Source of the DNA: Bradyrhizobium sp. 141
Lineage (GTDB): Bacteria; Pseudomonadota; Alphaproteobacteria; Rhizobiales; Xanthobacteraceae
Assembly: GCF_023074055.1 (NCBI RefSeq)
Contig: NZ_JADPKR010000074.1
Coordinates: 1 to 54,469, forward strand
Length of the DNA stretch: 54,469 bases
Direction of reading: 5' to 3'
Positions 35,199 through 44,136 of the stretch are shown in pieces. Every line of letters begins with the position of its first letter. Within the stretch, counting starts at the first letter, position 1. The notes beneath the pieces were generated by a model. The model was not told the DNA's origin, ran no database searches, and saw only the letters and a list, made by a program, of their open reading frames with translations. The position numbers and the translations under genes were made by a program.

Positions 35199-36656
35199 TT
35201 ACTCCGCAGCTTCAGTGGTATGGCTTTTGAGCTCCGCAAACTTCGCTGCCATCGTTGGATTGCCCCTGGTCAACTTCTTGATCGTCACGTCCTGCGCCCT
35301 ATCGTTCGCGAGGCGCAGGTTGCGGTCCGCGCCAATCAACGCATCCTTGGTCTTTTGCAGATGATCGATGGACTTGTCGATCTCGGCAATCGCCGTCTGG
35401 AAGTGGCGGGAGGCCAGATCGTAATTCTTCGAAAACGCGGTCTTGAACGTCTCGAGCTGGCTTTCGAATTGGGTGATGTCGATATTTTGCGCTTTCACGA
35501 GCGCCAGCTCGGTCTTGTACTTTAGTGAGTTGATGGCCGCATTCCGCAAGAGCGTGATCATCGGCAGGAAGAACTGCGGCCGGATGACGTACATTTTCGA
35601 GTAGCGGTGGAAGACATCGACGATGCCGTTATTGTAAAGTTCGTTGTCCGGCTCAAGCAGTGAGACCAGAATTGCATACTCGCAGCCCTTCTCGGTGCGA
35701 TCGCGGTCGAGCTCCTTCAGAAAATCTTCGTTTTTGCTTTTCGTGGCGGTCTTATCGCTCTCGTTCTTCATCTCGAACATGATCGAGATGATCTCCGTGC
35801 CAGCCTCGTCCGAGTCCCGAAAGATGTAATCGCCTTTGCTGCCGGTCCGCGCGTCATTGTCTTTCTCGAAATACGCCCGCGGAAAGGCCATCGAGCGCAC
35901 CCGGTTGAACTCAGTTTCGCAGTGCTGTTCGAGGGTCTCGCCGACCATCTTGGTCGAGAGGCGGGCCTTCATGTCCTTGAGACGCTCGATCGCGTCGTCG
36001 CGATCCTTGATCTGGGTTTCGTACTTCTCCTTGAGCGACTGCTCGGAGAGCTGCTTTTCAAGCTGCACCTGCTTAATGCCGTTCTTAAGCTCATCGCGCT
36101 CCTTTTCGATCGCGCCGACCGCTTCGGTCACGGCGAGCTTCTTCTCAAGCTCGACGGCCTGAAGCTTGGCCTTCAGCTCGTGGATTTCTTTTTCCTTGGC
36201 AGCAGTGATTTTATGCTGCTCGCTGGCCAGAAGCGCTTCAGCAATCTCCGAGGCCGCTTTCTTTTCGCGCTCGGACTCGGCCAGCGCGTTCGCGAGCCTG
36301 TCACGTTCCTTTTCGACGGCGCTGAGCGCTTCGGTAACCGCGAGCTTCTGGGCGACGCCACTTCCCTCAAGCTTGGACTTCAACTCCTGGATTTCGGCGT
36401 CCTTAGCAGCCGTGGTCTTCTGCAGATCGTTGCTCACCTGGGCCTTGGCCAATTCAACAGCGCTCTGCTTGTCACGTTCGGCCAATTCGAGCCGTTTGTG
36501 GAGTTGCTGTGCGAAATCGGTGTCACGGACCTGCTTCAGAATTTCGGCATAGCCGGATTCATCGACCTTGAAGGCCTTGGCACAGTGGGGACAGATGATC
36601 TCGTGCATGGTGCCTGTCCGGCTTTTGGCAGCTGCTGTCGTCATTTCAAATGGCAT
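35199..36656 (-). CDS. DUF2130-family coiled-coil protein
   Basis: 485 residues, or 469 if it starts at the internal Met (ATG 36608), which gives the family start MHEIICPHCAKAFKVDESGY. The CPHC motif may bind zinc. Residues about 45-235 form a long coiled coil with an internal duplication (KLAVTEALSAVEKERDRLAN and KLAVTEAVGAIEKERDELKN). The conserved DUF2130 core follows: VGETLEQHCETEFNRVRSMA, FPRAYFEKDNDARTGSKGDY, IIFRD-like FRDSDEAGTEIISIMFEMKN, YAILVSLLEPDNELY, PQFFLPMITLLRNAA. The acidic and E-M-K residues recall restriction-endonuclease-like folds, but activity is unproven. Intact in a decayed neighbourhood. Confidence 0.88.
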   Translation of the reverse strand: MPFEMTTAAAKSRTGTMHEIICPHCAKAFKVDESGYAEILKQVRDTDFAQQLHKRLELAERDKQSAVELAKAQVSNDLQKTTAAKDAEIQELKSKLEGSGVAQKLAVTEALSAVEKERDRLANALAESEREKKAASEIAEALLASEQHKITAAKEKEIHELKAKLQAVELEKKLAVTEAVGAIEKERDELKNGIKQVQLEKQLSEQSLKEKYETQIKDRDDAIERLKDMKARLSTKMVGETLEQHCETEFNRVRSMAFPRAYFEKDNDARTGSKGDYIFRDSDEAGTEIISIMFEMKNESDKTATKSKNEDFLKELDRDRTEKGCEYAILVSLLEPDNELYNNGIVDVFHRYSKMYVIRPQFFLPMITLLRNAAINSLKYKTELALVKAQNIDITQFESQLETFKTAFSKNYDLASRHFQTAIAEIDKSIDHLQKTKDALIGADRNLRLANDRAQDVTIKKLTRGNPTMAAKFAELKSHTTEAAE

Positions 36657-36897
36657 GGGCCAGCAGAATCGGGTCGCATGAGAACAAAATTAGAACAGAC
36701 AACTTTGGACCGTCAAGCCGGGAGCCGCGGTTTTGCGCACTTTGCTTTGACAATCCCCGCATTTCGAGGCTCGGAGCAGTTGCGCGAGGGTACTATCCTG
36801 CTTTCGACGTAAAGTCGTATCTGCAGACCCCTACGGAGGCTGGAAACCCTGCCCTTTTGGTGAACTATTTCAACCAAGGGGAGAGAAATGGGGCTGC

Positions 36898-37348
36898 GCT
36901 TTCGTAAATCGATAAAGCTGATACCCGGCGTGCGCCTCAACATCGGATTGAGGCGCTCCAGCCTCTTGGCGGAAAGGGCGTCACCTACAACGTCGGCTCA
37001 AGCGGTCCCTCACGACTGACCGCCGGCATTCCCGGGTCAGGCCTATCCTATTCTACAACCGTGCAGCCCCAGGCACCGGCTGCGCTCATCGCTAACCCGC
37101 TCCCCACGCGCAGGCACTACTCGGCTACGCCATTCGTCATCATCGCGTTCGTACTCGGGCTGATCTACATCGTCAGCCTTCCGGAGCCCGTCCCCAGTGG
37201 GTCCTTGCTGCTCGCGACGCCGGCGGGCGAGACCACCGGTTCGCTCGCTCAATCTTCGCCCCATCAAGTTCCCGTGCCGCGGCCTCGGCCGAAAATGCGG
37301 GCGGATTCACTCGGTCCCCCGCTCCAATTAGCACCACCGCAACAGTGA
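36898..37348 (+). pseudogene. DUF4236-domain protein with membrane segment, frameshifted
   Basis: ATG 36898 starts MGLRFRKSIKLIPGVRLNIG, the diagnostic DUF4236 N-terminus. After about 36955 the expected continuation GGKGVTYNVGSSGPSRLTAG, IPGSGLSYSTT is read in the next frame, which runs through a membrane span (SATPFVIIAFVLGLIYIVSL) to a Pro-rich tail ending at TGA 37346-37348. AAGGGGAGA precedes the start. DUF4236 proteins are of unknown function and often lie with vWA/stress genes, as here (next gene 10 bp downstream). Confidence 0.75.
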
Positions 37349-37357
37349 GAGAAATCG

Positions 37358-37726
37358 ATGTCAGGTTTTGAACAGGTCGGCTTTGGAAGCGACGACTTCA
37401 CCACCAATCCAGAGCAGCAGTGTCCCTGCCTGCTGCTGTTGGATACATCGCACTCCATGCAGGGGGCGAGCGATTTCGGAATTGAATCGCGGCATCGCGA
37501 CGCTGAAGGACCAGTTGGCGAATGATGCGCTGGCGATGAAGCGCATTGAAATCGCGGTCGTCACCTTCGGTCCAGTCAATATTGATTCCGGCTTTCAGAC
37601 CCCTGATTTCTGGCACCCGCCGACGCTGTCGACGACAGGCGATATCCCGATGGGCGCGGCGATCGAGCAGGGCATCGACCTGCTGCGCGAACGCAAGCAG
37701 CGGTACAAGGACAATGGTGTCATTCG
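37358..37726 (+). pseudogene. TerY-like von Willebrand A protein, frameshifted and truncated
   Basis: From ATG 37358: MSGFEQVGFGSDDFTTNPEQ, CPCLLLLDTSHSMQG. D-T-S-H-S is the MIDAS metal-ion motif (D-x-S-x-S). A one-base shift near 37466 leads to ISELNRGIATLKDQLANDAL, AMKRIEIAVVTFGPVNIDSG, ISTTGDIPMGAAIEQGIDLL-type residues (T-G-D-x-P-M-G-x-A-x-x-x-G) and QRYKDNGV, where similarity stops at about 37726 next to an ISL3 element. About 90 C-terminal residues of a normal TerY-like vWA protein are missing. Such proteins are scaffold or metal-sensing partners in tellurite/stress (Ter) modules; that role here is inference. Confidence 0.75.
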
Positions 37727-37771
37727 GCCTGCAATATTGCCCCCCTAAGCCGGGGATCGGCGTCCAATATT

Positions 37772-39421
37772 GGCTCTGACGCAATTTTGGTGCAGCTCCG
37801 ATTATTCTGCGCCAATTAGTCGGGCTTGAAGCAGATCGATTTTCCCGCGACCGTACATTTGACGTCTGACGAGTTTGAGGCGCGTGATCTGACCCTCAGT
37901 CTGCCCGTTGGACCAAGGTGAAGTGATCGCCGCCCGCACTGCAGCCTCATCCTTGGCGACGCCATTGGCGAACGAAGCTACGAGACTGGCGCGGGCTCGC
38001 TCGATCCATGGGGTAAGTCCCGCATCAACCTTGCGCCGGACCATCAAGTGGAATTCAGCGATGATCTCGCGCGCCTCGACCAGCGTTGGTGCGCCAGATT
38101 CGAGCGCCGCGACCGTGACGGTCTCCGCTTTCGTAAGCAAGTCCCGCCCGATCGTCATGAGACGCGCGATCGTCCTGGCCGACGGGATCCGCTGAAGGGT
38201 TTGCGCGTCCGTCTTTTCGGCTCTTCGCCTGCGGGTCGCCCACTCACTGATGACGCGGAGCGAGCCTCGAAAGCCACGCGCTGTTAAGCGGCGCCAAAGT
38301 TCAGCTCCATTGCGGCAGCCGGACGCCCATTGATCGTCGAGCCATGGCAAGTGCGGATCCAACGGACTTTGCCTGGTTCGGAAGACGTCGTGACGTTCGC
38401 CGCGGACCACCTGTCGCACCAGCTTCCTGCTATGGCCAGTCTCACGTGCGATCTGCTTGATAGGTATGCCGTTCTTCGAGAGAGCCATGATAGCCGCGTT
38501 GGTCTCCTCGCGACGCAGATAGCCCTCATACTGGAGGCGCTCAGCGGCCGTGAGCAGCTTAGGATCGATCGTGGTCGCACCGATGACGATGCGTATCTGG
38601 CGCATCGATTTGCGCACGGCATCGAGGAAGGCCCGACTGGCGTTCTCCATTAGATGCCAACGATCGGCGACCTGTACCCCGTGCGGCAATGCTTTTGCCG
38701 TGGCTTCGCCATATCCTCCACCACGATCACGGGCGACAATCGCGATCGTGGGATGAGCAGATAGCCAGGCTTGGGCGGTCGCGGGTTCACGATCCGGCAG
38801 CAGAGTGACCACCGGCACCTTTCCAGGTTGCAGATAATGCTCGCGTATCGGTGATTGCGCCGCCAGGCCCAGTCATTAATGCCAATAACCCTGAGCGTGT
38901 CAGCTGGGGGACGGCTACGGCGGCGAACCACGCGAAGGAGCGTATCCTTGCTCACCGGCAGCATCAGCCGTTTTGCGAAGCCTGCCGCCGGTCGTCCGCC
39001 AAGCGCCAGACCGAGGTGATGGACAATGGAGTCCAGCCTCGCCGTGCGTCGCGCTGATGGAGCCAGCACCCCTTCGAAGCGCTCAGTAAATATTTGGCGC
39101 CCGCACAGGACGGCGTCGCAGCGGAAGCGGCGGGCGATCACCAGGAGCTGTACGATCCGCCCCGAAAGCGGAAGATCAGTCACGCGTCGCCGATACCGGC
39201 TATGGACACGCCGGGAAACTGTTCCGCACAATGGACACAGACCAACGCTTCCGGACGCCCGGATCTTAATAACGGACTTATCACCTTCGTAGTACGCACT
39301 CTCTACAACAAACCCACGCGGCACCAGACTGGAGCGGTGGAGTGCCTGCTGCATGGCGTTGCTTCTCCTCCAATCAAAGCGCCCCGCATCCCCCAAACTG
39401 CATCAAAAGTGAGTCAGAGCC
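37772..39421 (-). mobile_element. ISL3-family element, 1650 bp
   Basis: Ends read GGCTCTGACGCAATTTTGGT at 37772 and, on the other strand from 39421, GGCTCTGACTCACTTTTGAT; both continue GCAG, so 21 of 24 match. The single transposase gene is on the minus strand. No clean 8-bp duplication is found: the flanks share only AATATT (37766-37771 and 39422-39427). Outside the ends a further 20-bp inverted repeat exists, see findings. Confidence 0.85.
37802..39396 (-). pseudogene. ISL3 family transposase, one frameshift
   Basis: The N-terminal frame (from 39396) has the zinc-binding segment GLCPLCGTVSRRVHSRYRRR, VTDLPLSGRIVQLLVIARRF, RCDAVLC, then GFAKRLMLPVSKDTLLRVVR and VIGINDWAWRRNHRYASIIC. Near 38820 the frame changes and continues MPVVTLLPDREPATAQAWLS, IVARDRGGGYGEATAKALPH, QVADRWHLMENASRAFLDAV, ending SPWSNGQTEGQITRLKLVRR, QMYGRGKIDLLQAR. 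All ISL3 DDE landmarks are there (D in INDWA, D in DRGGGY, E in NGQTEGQI). One indel disables it. Confidence 0.9.
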
Positions 39422-39909
39422 AATATTGCAGGCCGAATGACAAGCAGAGGGTACGGGGCAAGCGAGATGCTGAGCGTTGGGGCGTCATGGTGCTGCGGGA
39501 AGCCGTGGGCAAAATTGAATATGTCGGCCTCGACTTGTCCAGAGTGAAAACGGGCCACGAGGGGTCGGGCACCGGTAAGCCGTACAAGTGGCGAGCGCGA
39601 CCGGTAGAGCATTGCGGCTCACGAGAATCCCCCGAAAGCTCACGACGACTGCCCGCGCGATCAGTGTGTCGCGTATCCGCACCTCGGATCCTGCTATGCG
39701 CAAGCACGGCACCAACATGCCCGATGGCGGCCCAAGAGCGCTTAGGGCTTCGCGAGAACCGCGTCGGCTGATGCACCAGGAGCGGACGAGACCGGAGCAG
39801 TTCAGCAGGTCGCAGTGTGCCCCTAAGCGTACCTACGAACGCTTCTTAACCTTTGTGATTGTCGGAGTTTTCACAGCGTGCTCGACTTGGCTCAAACCAA
39901 ATTGAGCTG
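39422..39909. other. No recognisable gene
   Basis: A frame with MVLREAVGKIEYVGLDLSRV (about 39490-39550) looks partly coding but leads nowhere. The missing C-terminal part of the vWA protein is not found here. Confidence 0.35.
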
Positions 39910-40171
39910 ATGGATCGTATGACCGAAGGTTCGTTTAGAGCCTATGAGGTTGATCTGGAAGGTCATATCGTCGGCCAGGGACCTTGTGGGTTGCGCATGT
40001 GACAATGAAGCACGCCAACTTGTGAGCCAGATGGCCGATGGACACCCGATGGAACTGTGGCACGGGGCTCGTTTGGTCGAAAGGTTCGCGCCTGCGGCCG
40101 GTGATCGGGAGAGTTGGCTTTATTCGCACGAACTTCGAAAGCAAGCGTCAGACAGGCGCAAAGCGCTATGA
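39910..40171 (+). pseudogene. Third YRAY-type small protein, frameshifted
   Basis: From ATG 39910 or 39919: MTEGSFRAYEVDLEGHIVG, then one base shift near 39975, then DLVGCACDNEARQLVSQMAD, GHPMELWHGARLVERFAPAA, ending at TGA 40169-40171. Clearly a paralogue of 33129-33317 (GHI, C-x-N/D-E-x-A-R-Q-L, D-G-H-x-x-E-L-W-x-G, ERF). The C-terminal 20 residues are an extension not seen in the other two. Confidence 0.65.
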
Positions 40172-40383
40172 GAGCACGGATCGACCGTAGCGTCTGACCT
40201 CAAAAGCCTGGCGTTCAGGTATCACGGGCGTGTTGCCGAGCCCAAGGCCGGCGGCTTTCCTTTTGATTGCAACCCTTTCATGGCAAGCTTATTGTTCCTG
40301 CATCACCGGCTTCGGCTTGTCCATAGGCGTCGGTGGCTGAGAGACGCATTGGGCTCCCGCCTGCATCACACAGGGAGCATACA

Positions 40384-41106
40384 ATGCCGCACCAAAGGCT
40401 AATATCGCGCCTACAGGCGGTTGGCGGCCTATCTGAACAAGATCAGACCAGGCTCACGCGCCTGCCATACAAGGTGAAATCGCTGGCAGATGGCGAATAC
40501 GTGCTGCGCCAGGGCGACGAACCTCGTAGCTGCATTATCGTGATGAGCGGCCTCCTATCTCGGCAAAGAGTGGTGAACGCTCGAACTCAGATATCCTCGT
40601 TCTACATAGCTGGAGATATGCCCGATTTGCCTACCCTGCATTTGCCAGTGGCGGATTGTGATCTTTGCACTGTGGGCAGTTCGACGATAGCCGCTGTGCC
40701 CCATTCAGCACTCCGAGACATGATGAAGGAATCTCCAGGACTTACGCACGCTTTTTGGCGCGAGACGCTAATACACGCTGCCATCTATCGCGAATGGGTT
40801 GAGAATCTTGGATCGCGCCAGGCGCTCGGTAGAGTCGCGCATCTTCTTTGCGAGCTTACCACCCGCATGGAATTCGTTGGGCTGGCGGACGACGGCAGCT
40901 TCCGACTTCCGCTCACGCAGCAAGATGTCGCCGATGCATGTGGGCTTTCGGTAGTTCACGTGAACAGGACCATCCAGGAACTCAGGCGTGAGGGCCTCAT
41001 TGAATGGCAAAACCACACCGTGACTCTGCTCCGCGCAAAGGAACTGCGCGATGTAGCCGAGTTCAGTCCTGAATATCTTCATGAGCTGAACCCGCGCGAA
41101 GGATGA
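40384..41106 (+). CDS. Crp/Fnr family transcriptional regulator
   Basis: 240 residues. The N-terminal cyclic-nucleotide-binding fold (about 10-130: GEYVLRQGDEPRSCIIVMSG, YIAGDMPDLPTLHLPV) is followed by a dimerisation helix (HAFWRETLIHAAIYREWVEN) and a Crp-type winged helix (about 165-225: LPLTQQDVADACGLSVVHVN, RTIQELRREGLIEW). No Fnr-type cysteine cluster is seen at the N-terminus, and the P-x-x-x-R/K contact pattern for cAMP is weak, so the signal is unknown. ATG 40384 follows GGGAG at a good distance. Intact. Confidence 0.88.
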   Translation: MPHQRLISRLQAVGGLSEQDQTRLTRLPYKVKSLADGEYVLRQGDEPRSCIIVMSGLLSRQRVVNARTQISSFYIAGDMPDLPTLHLPVADCDLCTVGSSTIAAVPHSALRDMMKESPGLTHAFWRETLIHAAIYREWVENLGSRQALGRVAHLLCELTTRMEFVGLADDGSFRLPLTQQDVADACGLSVVHVNRTIQELRREGLIEWQNHTVTLLRAKELRDVAEFSPEYLHELNPREG

Positions 41107-41169
41107 AAGATCAGCAAAGGCGGCTTGGATTTTTAGGAACGTCGGCGCGGCGACTGATTTAGGCCCTGC

Positions 41170-41403
41170 ATGCCGCGCTTTCATTTCGATTATCATGAAG
41201 CGGAACGCGTCACTCTCGACGAGGTCGGCCAGGAACTGCAGACTGCTGATGTAGCCCGCAGGATGGCCATGGTTGCCTTAGGCGAGGCTGTGCGCGATTT
41301 TACCCATGCTGCTCGTCCGGGCAGCATCGCGATTGTGGTTAGGAAGGACGCCGGCATTCTCTTGAGAGTCCGTGCCGTCATTGAGCAGATTGAAAGCTGG
41401 TGA
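41170..41403 (+). CDS. DUF6894-like small protein
   Basis: 77 residues: MPRFHFDYHEAERVTLDEVG, QELQTADVARRMAMVALGEA, VRDFTHAARPGSIAIVVRKD, then RVRAVIEQIESW. The start M-P-R-F/Y-x-F-D, D-E-x-G-x-E-L, an Ala-rich helix and a V-R-x-x-A/G strand are typical of the DUF6894 family, frequent in Bradyrhizobium. Cytoplasmic; function unknown. Intact. Confidence 0.75.
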   Translation: MPRFHFDYHEAERVTLDEVGQELQTADVARRMAMVALGEAVRDFTHAARPGSIAIVVRKDAGILLRVRAVIEQIESW

Positions 41404-41717
41404 TCTTCGCAACCGCCTCGCTTGGCTCATCTTCGGTGTCGTCTGTTGGCCCGTAGGGAAAGATGGAGGCGACGTTCAGCACGACCGTAGTCGGGGCCAG
41501 ACCGGACATCGCGCGCTCGCGGCCAAACCGACCTCGTTGGTCGTTTGCCTCTCACAGCGTTCAAAGTTCGGTGGTGAGACTGTCCTGTTTTCCAGCGCGA
41601 CGGCGTGGCGGTCCTTGTAGGTTCCCAAGCGCCCGATCAGATAATGGGTGGCCTTTCGGAACCTCTCGCGCAAGCGGCCATCGCCTCTTATATTGTCGTG
41701 GGTGGATCGGTGGAGAT

Positions 41718-41944
41718 ATGTCAGACCGGCGAGAGCTCTATCGGAGCCCGAATGGCGACACATTGTTCATCGCTCGCGAGCCGGCAACCAGTCATGCTTT
41801 CATCATCCACCAGCCCAATGCCCCCTCTGGTGGTCGCCTATCTCATGTCGAGTTGGGTGAGTTCTTGCGTCACGGAAGGGGCCCGAACAGCAAGCATTGT
41901 TGCGATTGATCGGAACGCTGGTCGAGGTACCGGCTTTTGCATAG
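41718..41944 (+). pseudogene. Small conserved hypothetical protein, frameshifted near the end
   Basis: ATG 41718: MSDRRELYRSPNGDTLFIAR, EPATSHAFIIHQPNAPSGGR, LSHVELGEFLRHGRGP, then a one-base loss near 41883; the expected end QQALLRLIGTLVEVPAFA is read in another frame to TAG 41942-41944. I recognise the S-P-N-G-D..L..E-P-x-x-x-x-x-F-I-x-H-Q-P-N-x-P-S-G-G pattern as a widespread rhizobial small protein family without known role. A 63-residue truncated product can still be made. Confidence 0.65.
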
Positions 41945-42096
41945 CAGGGCAGGCGCTGGCCGACACGAACGCTCGAACTTTACGAGTCTGAGCGTCATAT
42001 CGACATTTCGCGCGCCTTTGTCAGAGCTCGTGCCTTTGAGGTGGCTTTTCACGTGGCGCTCTCAGGACCTTTTCGCAATCGATCAACCGATGAAGG

Positions 42097-42303
42097 TCAC
42101 TGAAGGTACGACAGCTGATCTTCCGTAACGACTCGCTCGATCCTCTCGGACTTGCATTTGATGCGGTACCTAACTCGTCCATCGGACTCGATGGGCATAT
42201 GCTGTACAATGGTGTAAATCACTGGCCGTTCAGTTCCGGTCCGTCCTTGTGGGCCTTGGGGTTGGTGGCGAACGTCTTCATTGAGCTCATACGCATAGGA
42301 CAT
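42097..42303 (-). CDS. Small conserved hypothetical protein
   Basis: 68 residues from ATG 42303: MSYAYELNEDVRHQPQGPQG, VIYTIVQHMPIESDGRVRYR, IKCKSERIERVVTEDQLSYL. The Y-x-I-V-x-x-x-P-x-E-x-x-x-x-x-Y-R-I-K-x-x-x-E-x-x-E-R-V-V strand set is a family I recognise from rhizobia (small beta protein). No activity known. Seems intact. Confidence 0.65.
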   Translation of the reverse strand: MSYAYELNEDVRHQPQGPQGRTGTERPVIYTIVQHMPIESDGRVRYRIKCKSERIERVVTEDQLSYLQ

Positions 42304-42409
42304 ATGTTTACCTTACGGTTGGTGCTGCTCCAGCAGCGCTGGAATGAATCGCTGTTGCTTCCGGATCCTGACGCGCTCATGTGCGGACCATTTCTGCCTG
42401 GTCGGTTCG

Positions 42410-42649
42410 CTAATCCTCGAGTATGGATTTTGTAGCGTCGAATATCTGTTCCGCTGTGCCCTTGATGGTGCCCTTCGCCCACGCTTGAAACACGGCGACG
42501 TAAGCGTTCCTGTAAGCCTCTTCATCTGCAGAAAAGTAGACTTCGTCTGTGGCGGTATCCAAGACGAGCGCTCCTTTATCGATGCAGATTTCCTCGACTA
42601 AGACCAGTCGCTCTTCCTGCTCGGCTAGATGCCGCTTTACAATGCTCAT
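42410..42649 (-). CDS. Small acidic hypothetical protein
   Basis: 79 residues from ATG 42649, preferred over the longer frame start because AGGAG lies six bases upstream. MSIVKRHLAEQEERLVLVEE, ICIDKGALVLDTATDEVYFS, ADEEAYRNAYVAVFQAWAKG. Helix then two short strands; no family recognised. Confidence 0.6.
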   Translation of the reverse strand: MSIVKRHLAEQEERLVLVEEICIDKGALVLDTATDEVYFSADEEAYRNAYVAVFQAWAKGTIKGTAEQIFDATKSILED

Positions 42650-42952
42650 TTGATCTCCTGCTTTGCGGCTAACCTTACCACGTTTGTCGAATTGCACGCC
42701 GCTTAGAGCGATTGAATAGGCGGCATCAGGCCGAGGAAGCGAGCGTGGCAACAGGAAATAATCCCCGGCAGCGCGGTACCCCTACAGAACATCGCCGGCA
42801 GTTTAATCGAACAGAGAAACCGACGAGCTTGCTTATGAATCGCTTTGACGGGTTCAATAAAAACCCCGTTCCCAATAATTTGGGAATCGGGCATGACCAC
42901 AAGCTCTGCCAGTACATCCGTGGCGAGAGCGACAGGTTTGTCGTGCTCTTAC

Positions 42953-43053
42953 TTAAGCAGCAGCACGAAGATTTTCGGCGGCGGACTTGCCCGTACGACG
43001 GTCTGCGACGACGTCATAAGACACCGTCTGACCTTCGCTGAGAGCGCCCATGC
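42953..43053 (-). pseudogene. Cold-shock protein, C-terminal fragment
   Basis: Read on the minus strand: GMGALSEGQTVSYDVVADRR, TGKSAAENLRAA, stop TAA 42953-42955. This is the last third of a CspA-type OB fold; the RNP motifs are missing and the sequence changes to unrelated DNA at about 43055. Confidence 0.65.
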
Positions 43054-43266
43054 CGGCGCGTTTCCTTGCCGGGGATGATGACTGGCCAGATTCTTGCGGG
43101 CGTCGAACCGGTTGATGCGGTAAAATATCAACTGCTAATCATGTTCCTGATCGCTGGCGGCACTGGTTTAGGGACGCTGGCCGCCGTCCTGGGCGGCGCT
43201 CATCTGCTGACCGATCATCGACATCGGTTACGTCTCGATCGAATTTCCGCCGAAAATTCCACCTGA
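43048..43266 (+). pseudogene. FetB-type ABC permease, C-terminal fragment
   Basis: Reads VSLPGMMTGQILAGVEPVDA, VKYQLLIMFLIAGGTGLGTL, AAVLGGAHLLTDHRHRLRLD, typical of the last membrane span and cytoplasmic tail of the FetB (YbbM) iron-export permease. At about 43048 it abuts the csp fragment, which is in the opposite orientation. The first 200 residues are absent. Confidence 0.65.
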
Positions 43267-43377
43267 AAGATTCGACGGCCGGAACTCTGGGCGCGTCGCG
43301 CTGCGGCGATCTGGCCCCACGCAGGGCTTGGCCGGGCTTTCAGGGTATATCCCCTCCAGGGGGATAGGACTCATTTC

Positions 43378-43498
43378 ATGGCACAGCATCCACGAAAGCC
43401 ATCCGGAGATCGTCAAACGGCTGAAGCGCGCCGAGGGCCACCTGCGAAGGGTCATCGGGATGTTCGACGATGGCCGCTCCGTGACCCGGCCGAGATAA
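43378..43498 (+). pseudogene. CsoR/FrmR-family repressor, N-terminal fragment
   Basis: After ATG 43378 and one extra base, HSIHESHPEIVKRLKRAEGH, LRRVIGMFDDGRS follows, the helix-1 region of metal- or formaldehyde-sensing repressors (DUF156). Similarity ends at about 43480, before the Cys/His sensing residues and helix 3. The next bases belong to a parB fragment in the other orientation. Confidence 0.6.
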
Positions 43499-44136
43499 CT
43501 CCGCACCGTCGGCCGCCAATATCCGGTCATATCGAGGGTCACCGCCTCGGCCAAACGGGTGGCCGCCGCTAACGCGCGGGGCCTCAAGTCAAACGGCAGT
43601 TTGACCGCATTGACCCTCAATGCCGTGCAATGCGCGAACAGCGCCATGCGGCTATCGTGATCGAGTTCGGCCATGAATTCCCATAGCTTCGCGACGTGTC
43701 GCGGCATCTGCCTCGCCCAATTGGCATGGCGATCTGACCACGCTTTCCCAGCCGGAGTGTCCTCGATTCCGGCCGCATGCGTGGCCAAATCCATCTTGAC
43801 GGGTTGAATGCCGACCACATGGGCATTGGCCGCGATATAGAAGATTTGCGCGGCGAGCGCACGCGTGACCGCCACGATGGCAACGTCCGGCTGCTCACTC
43901 AGATTGAGACGCAGCCCCAAGGTGCGATGCGCGGTGAGGTCACGAATGAGCGTATCGGAAAGCTTCTGCTCCTCGTCTTCCTCCCCGTTTTCTGCGTCCT
44001 CCCGATCACCATCGCGCGTGGCTCGATCGTCCCCTTCATCCCCCTCATCCGGTGCCGGAGCGTCGCCGTCCTGCGTGCCGACATGATCATTCTTCCTTTG
44101 CTTCCATGGGTGCAAGGCGCACCACGCGCCTGCACC
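43480..44136 (-). pseudogene. Plasmid ParB-family protein, internal fragment
   Basis: An acidic linker (DEGDEGDDRATRDGDREDAE) precedes LSDTLIRDLTAHRTLGLRLN, VAIVAVTRALAAQIFYIAAN, GIEDTPAGKAWSDRHANWAR, LWEFMAELDHDSRMALFAHC, TALRVNAVKLPFDLRPRALA, LDMTGYWRPTVRSYLGRVT. This is the region after the ParB domain in large ParB-like proteins of alphaproteobacterial plasmids. The N-terminal ParB/Srx nuclease-like domain and helix-turn-helix are missing upstream, and the end is replaced by the CsoR fragment at about 43480. It is distinct from the parB at 52481-53215. Confidence 0.65.
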
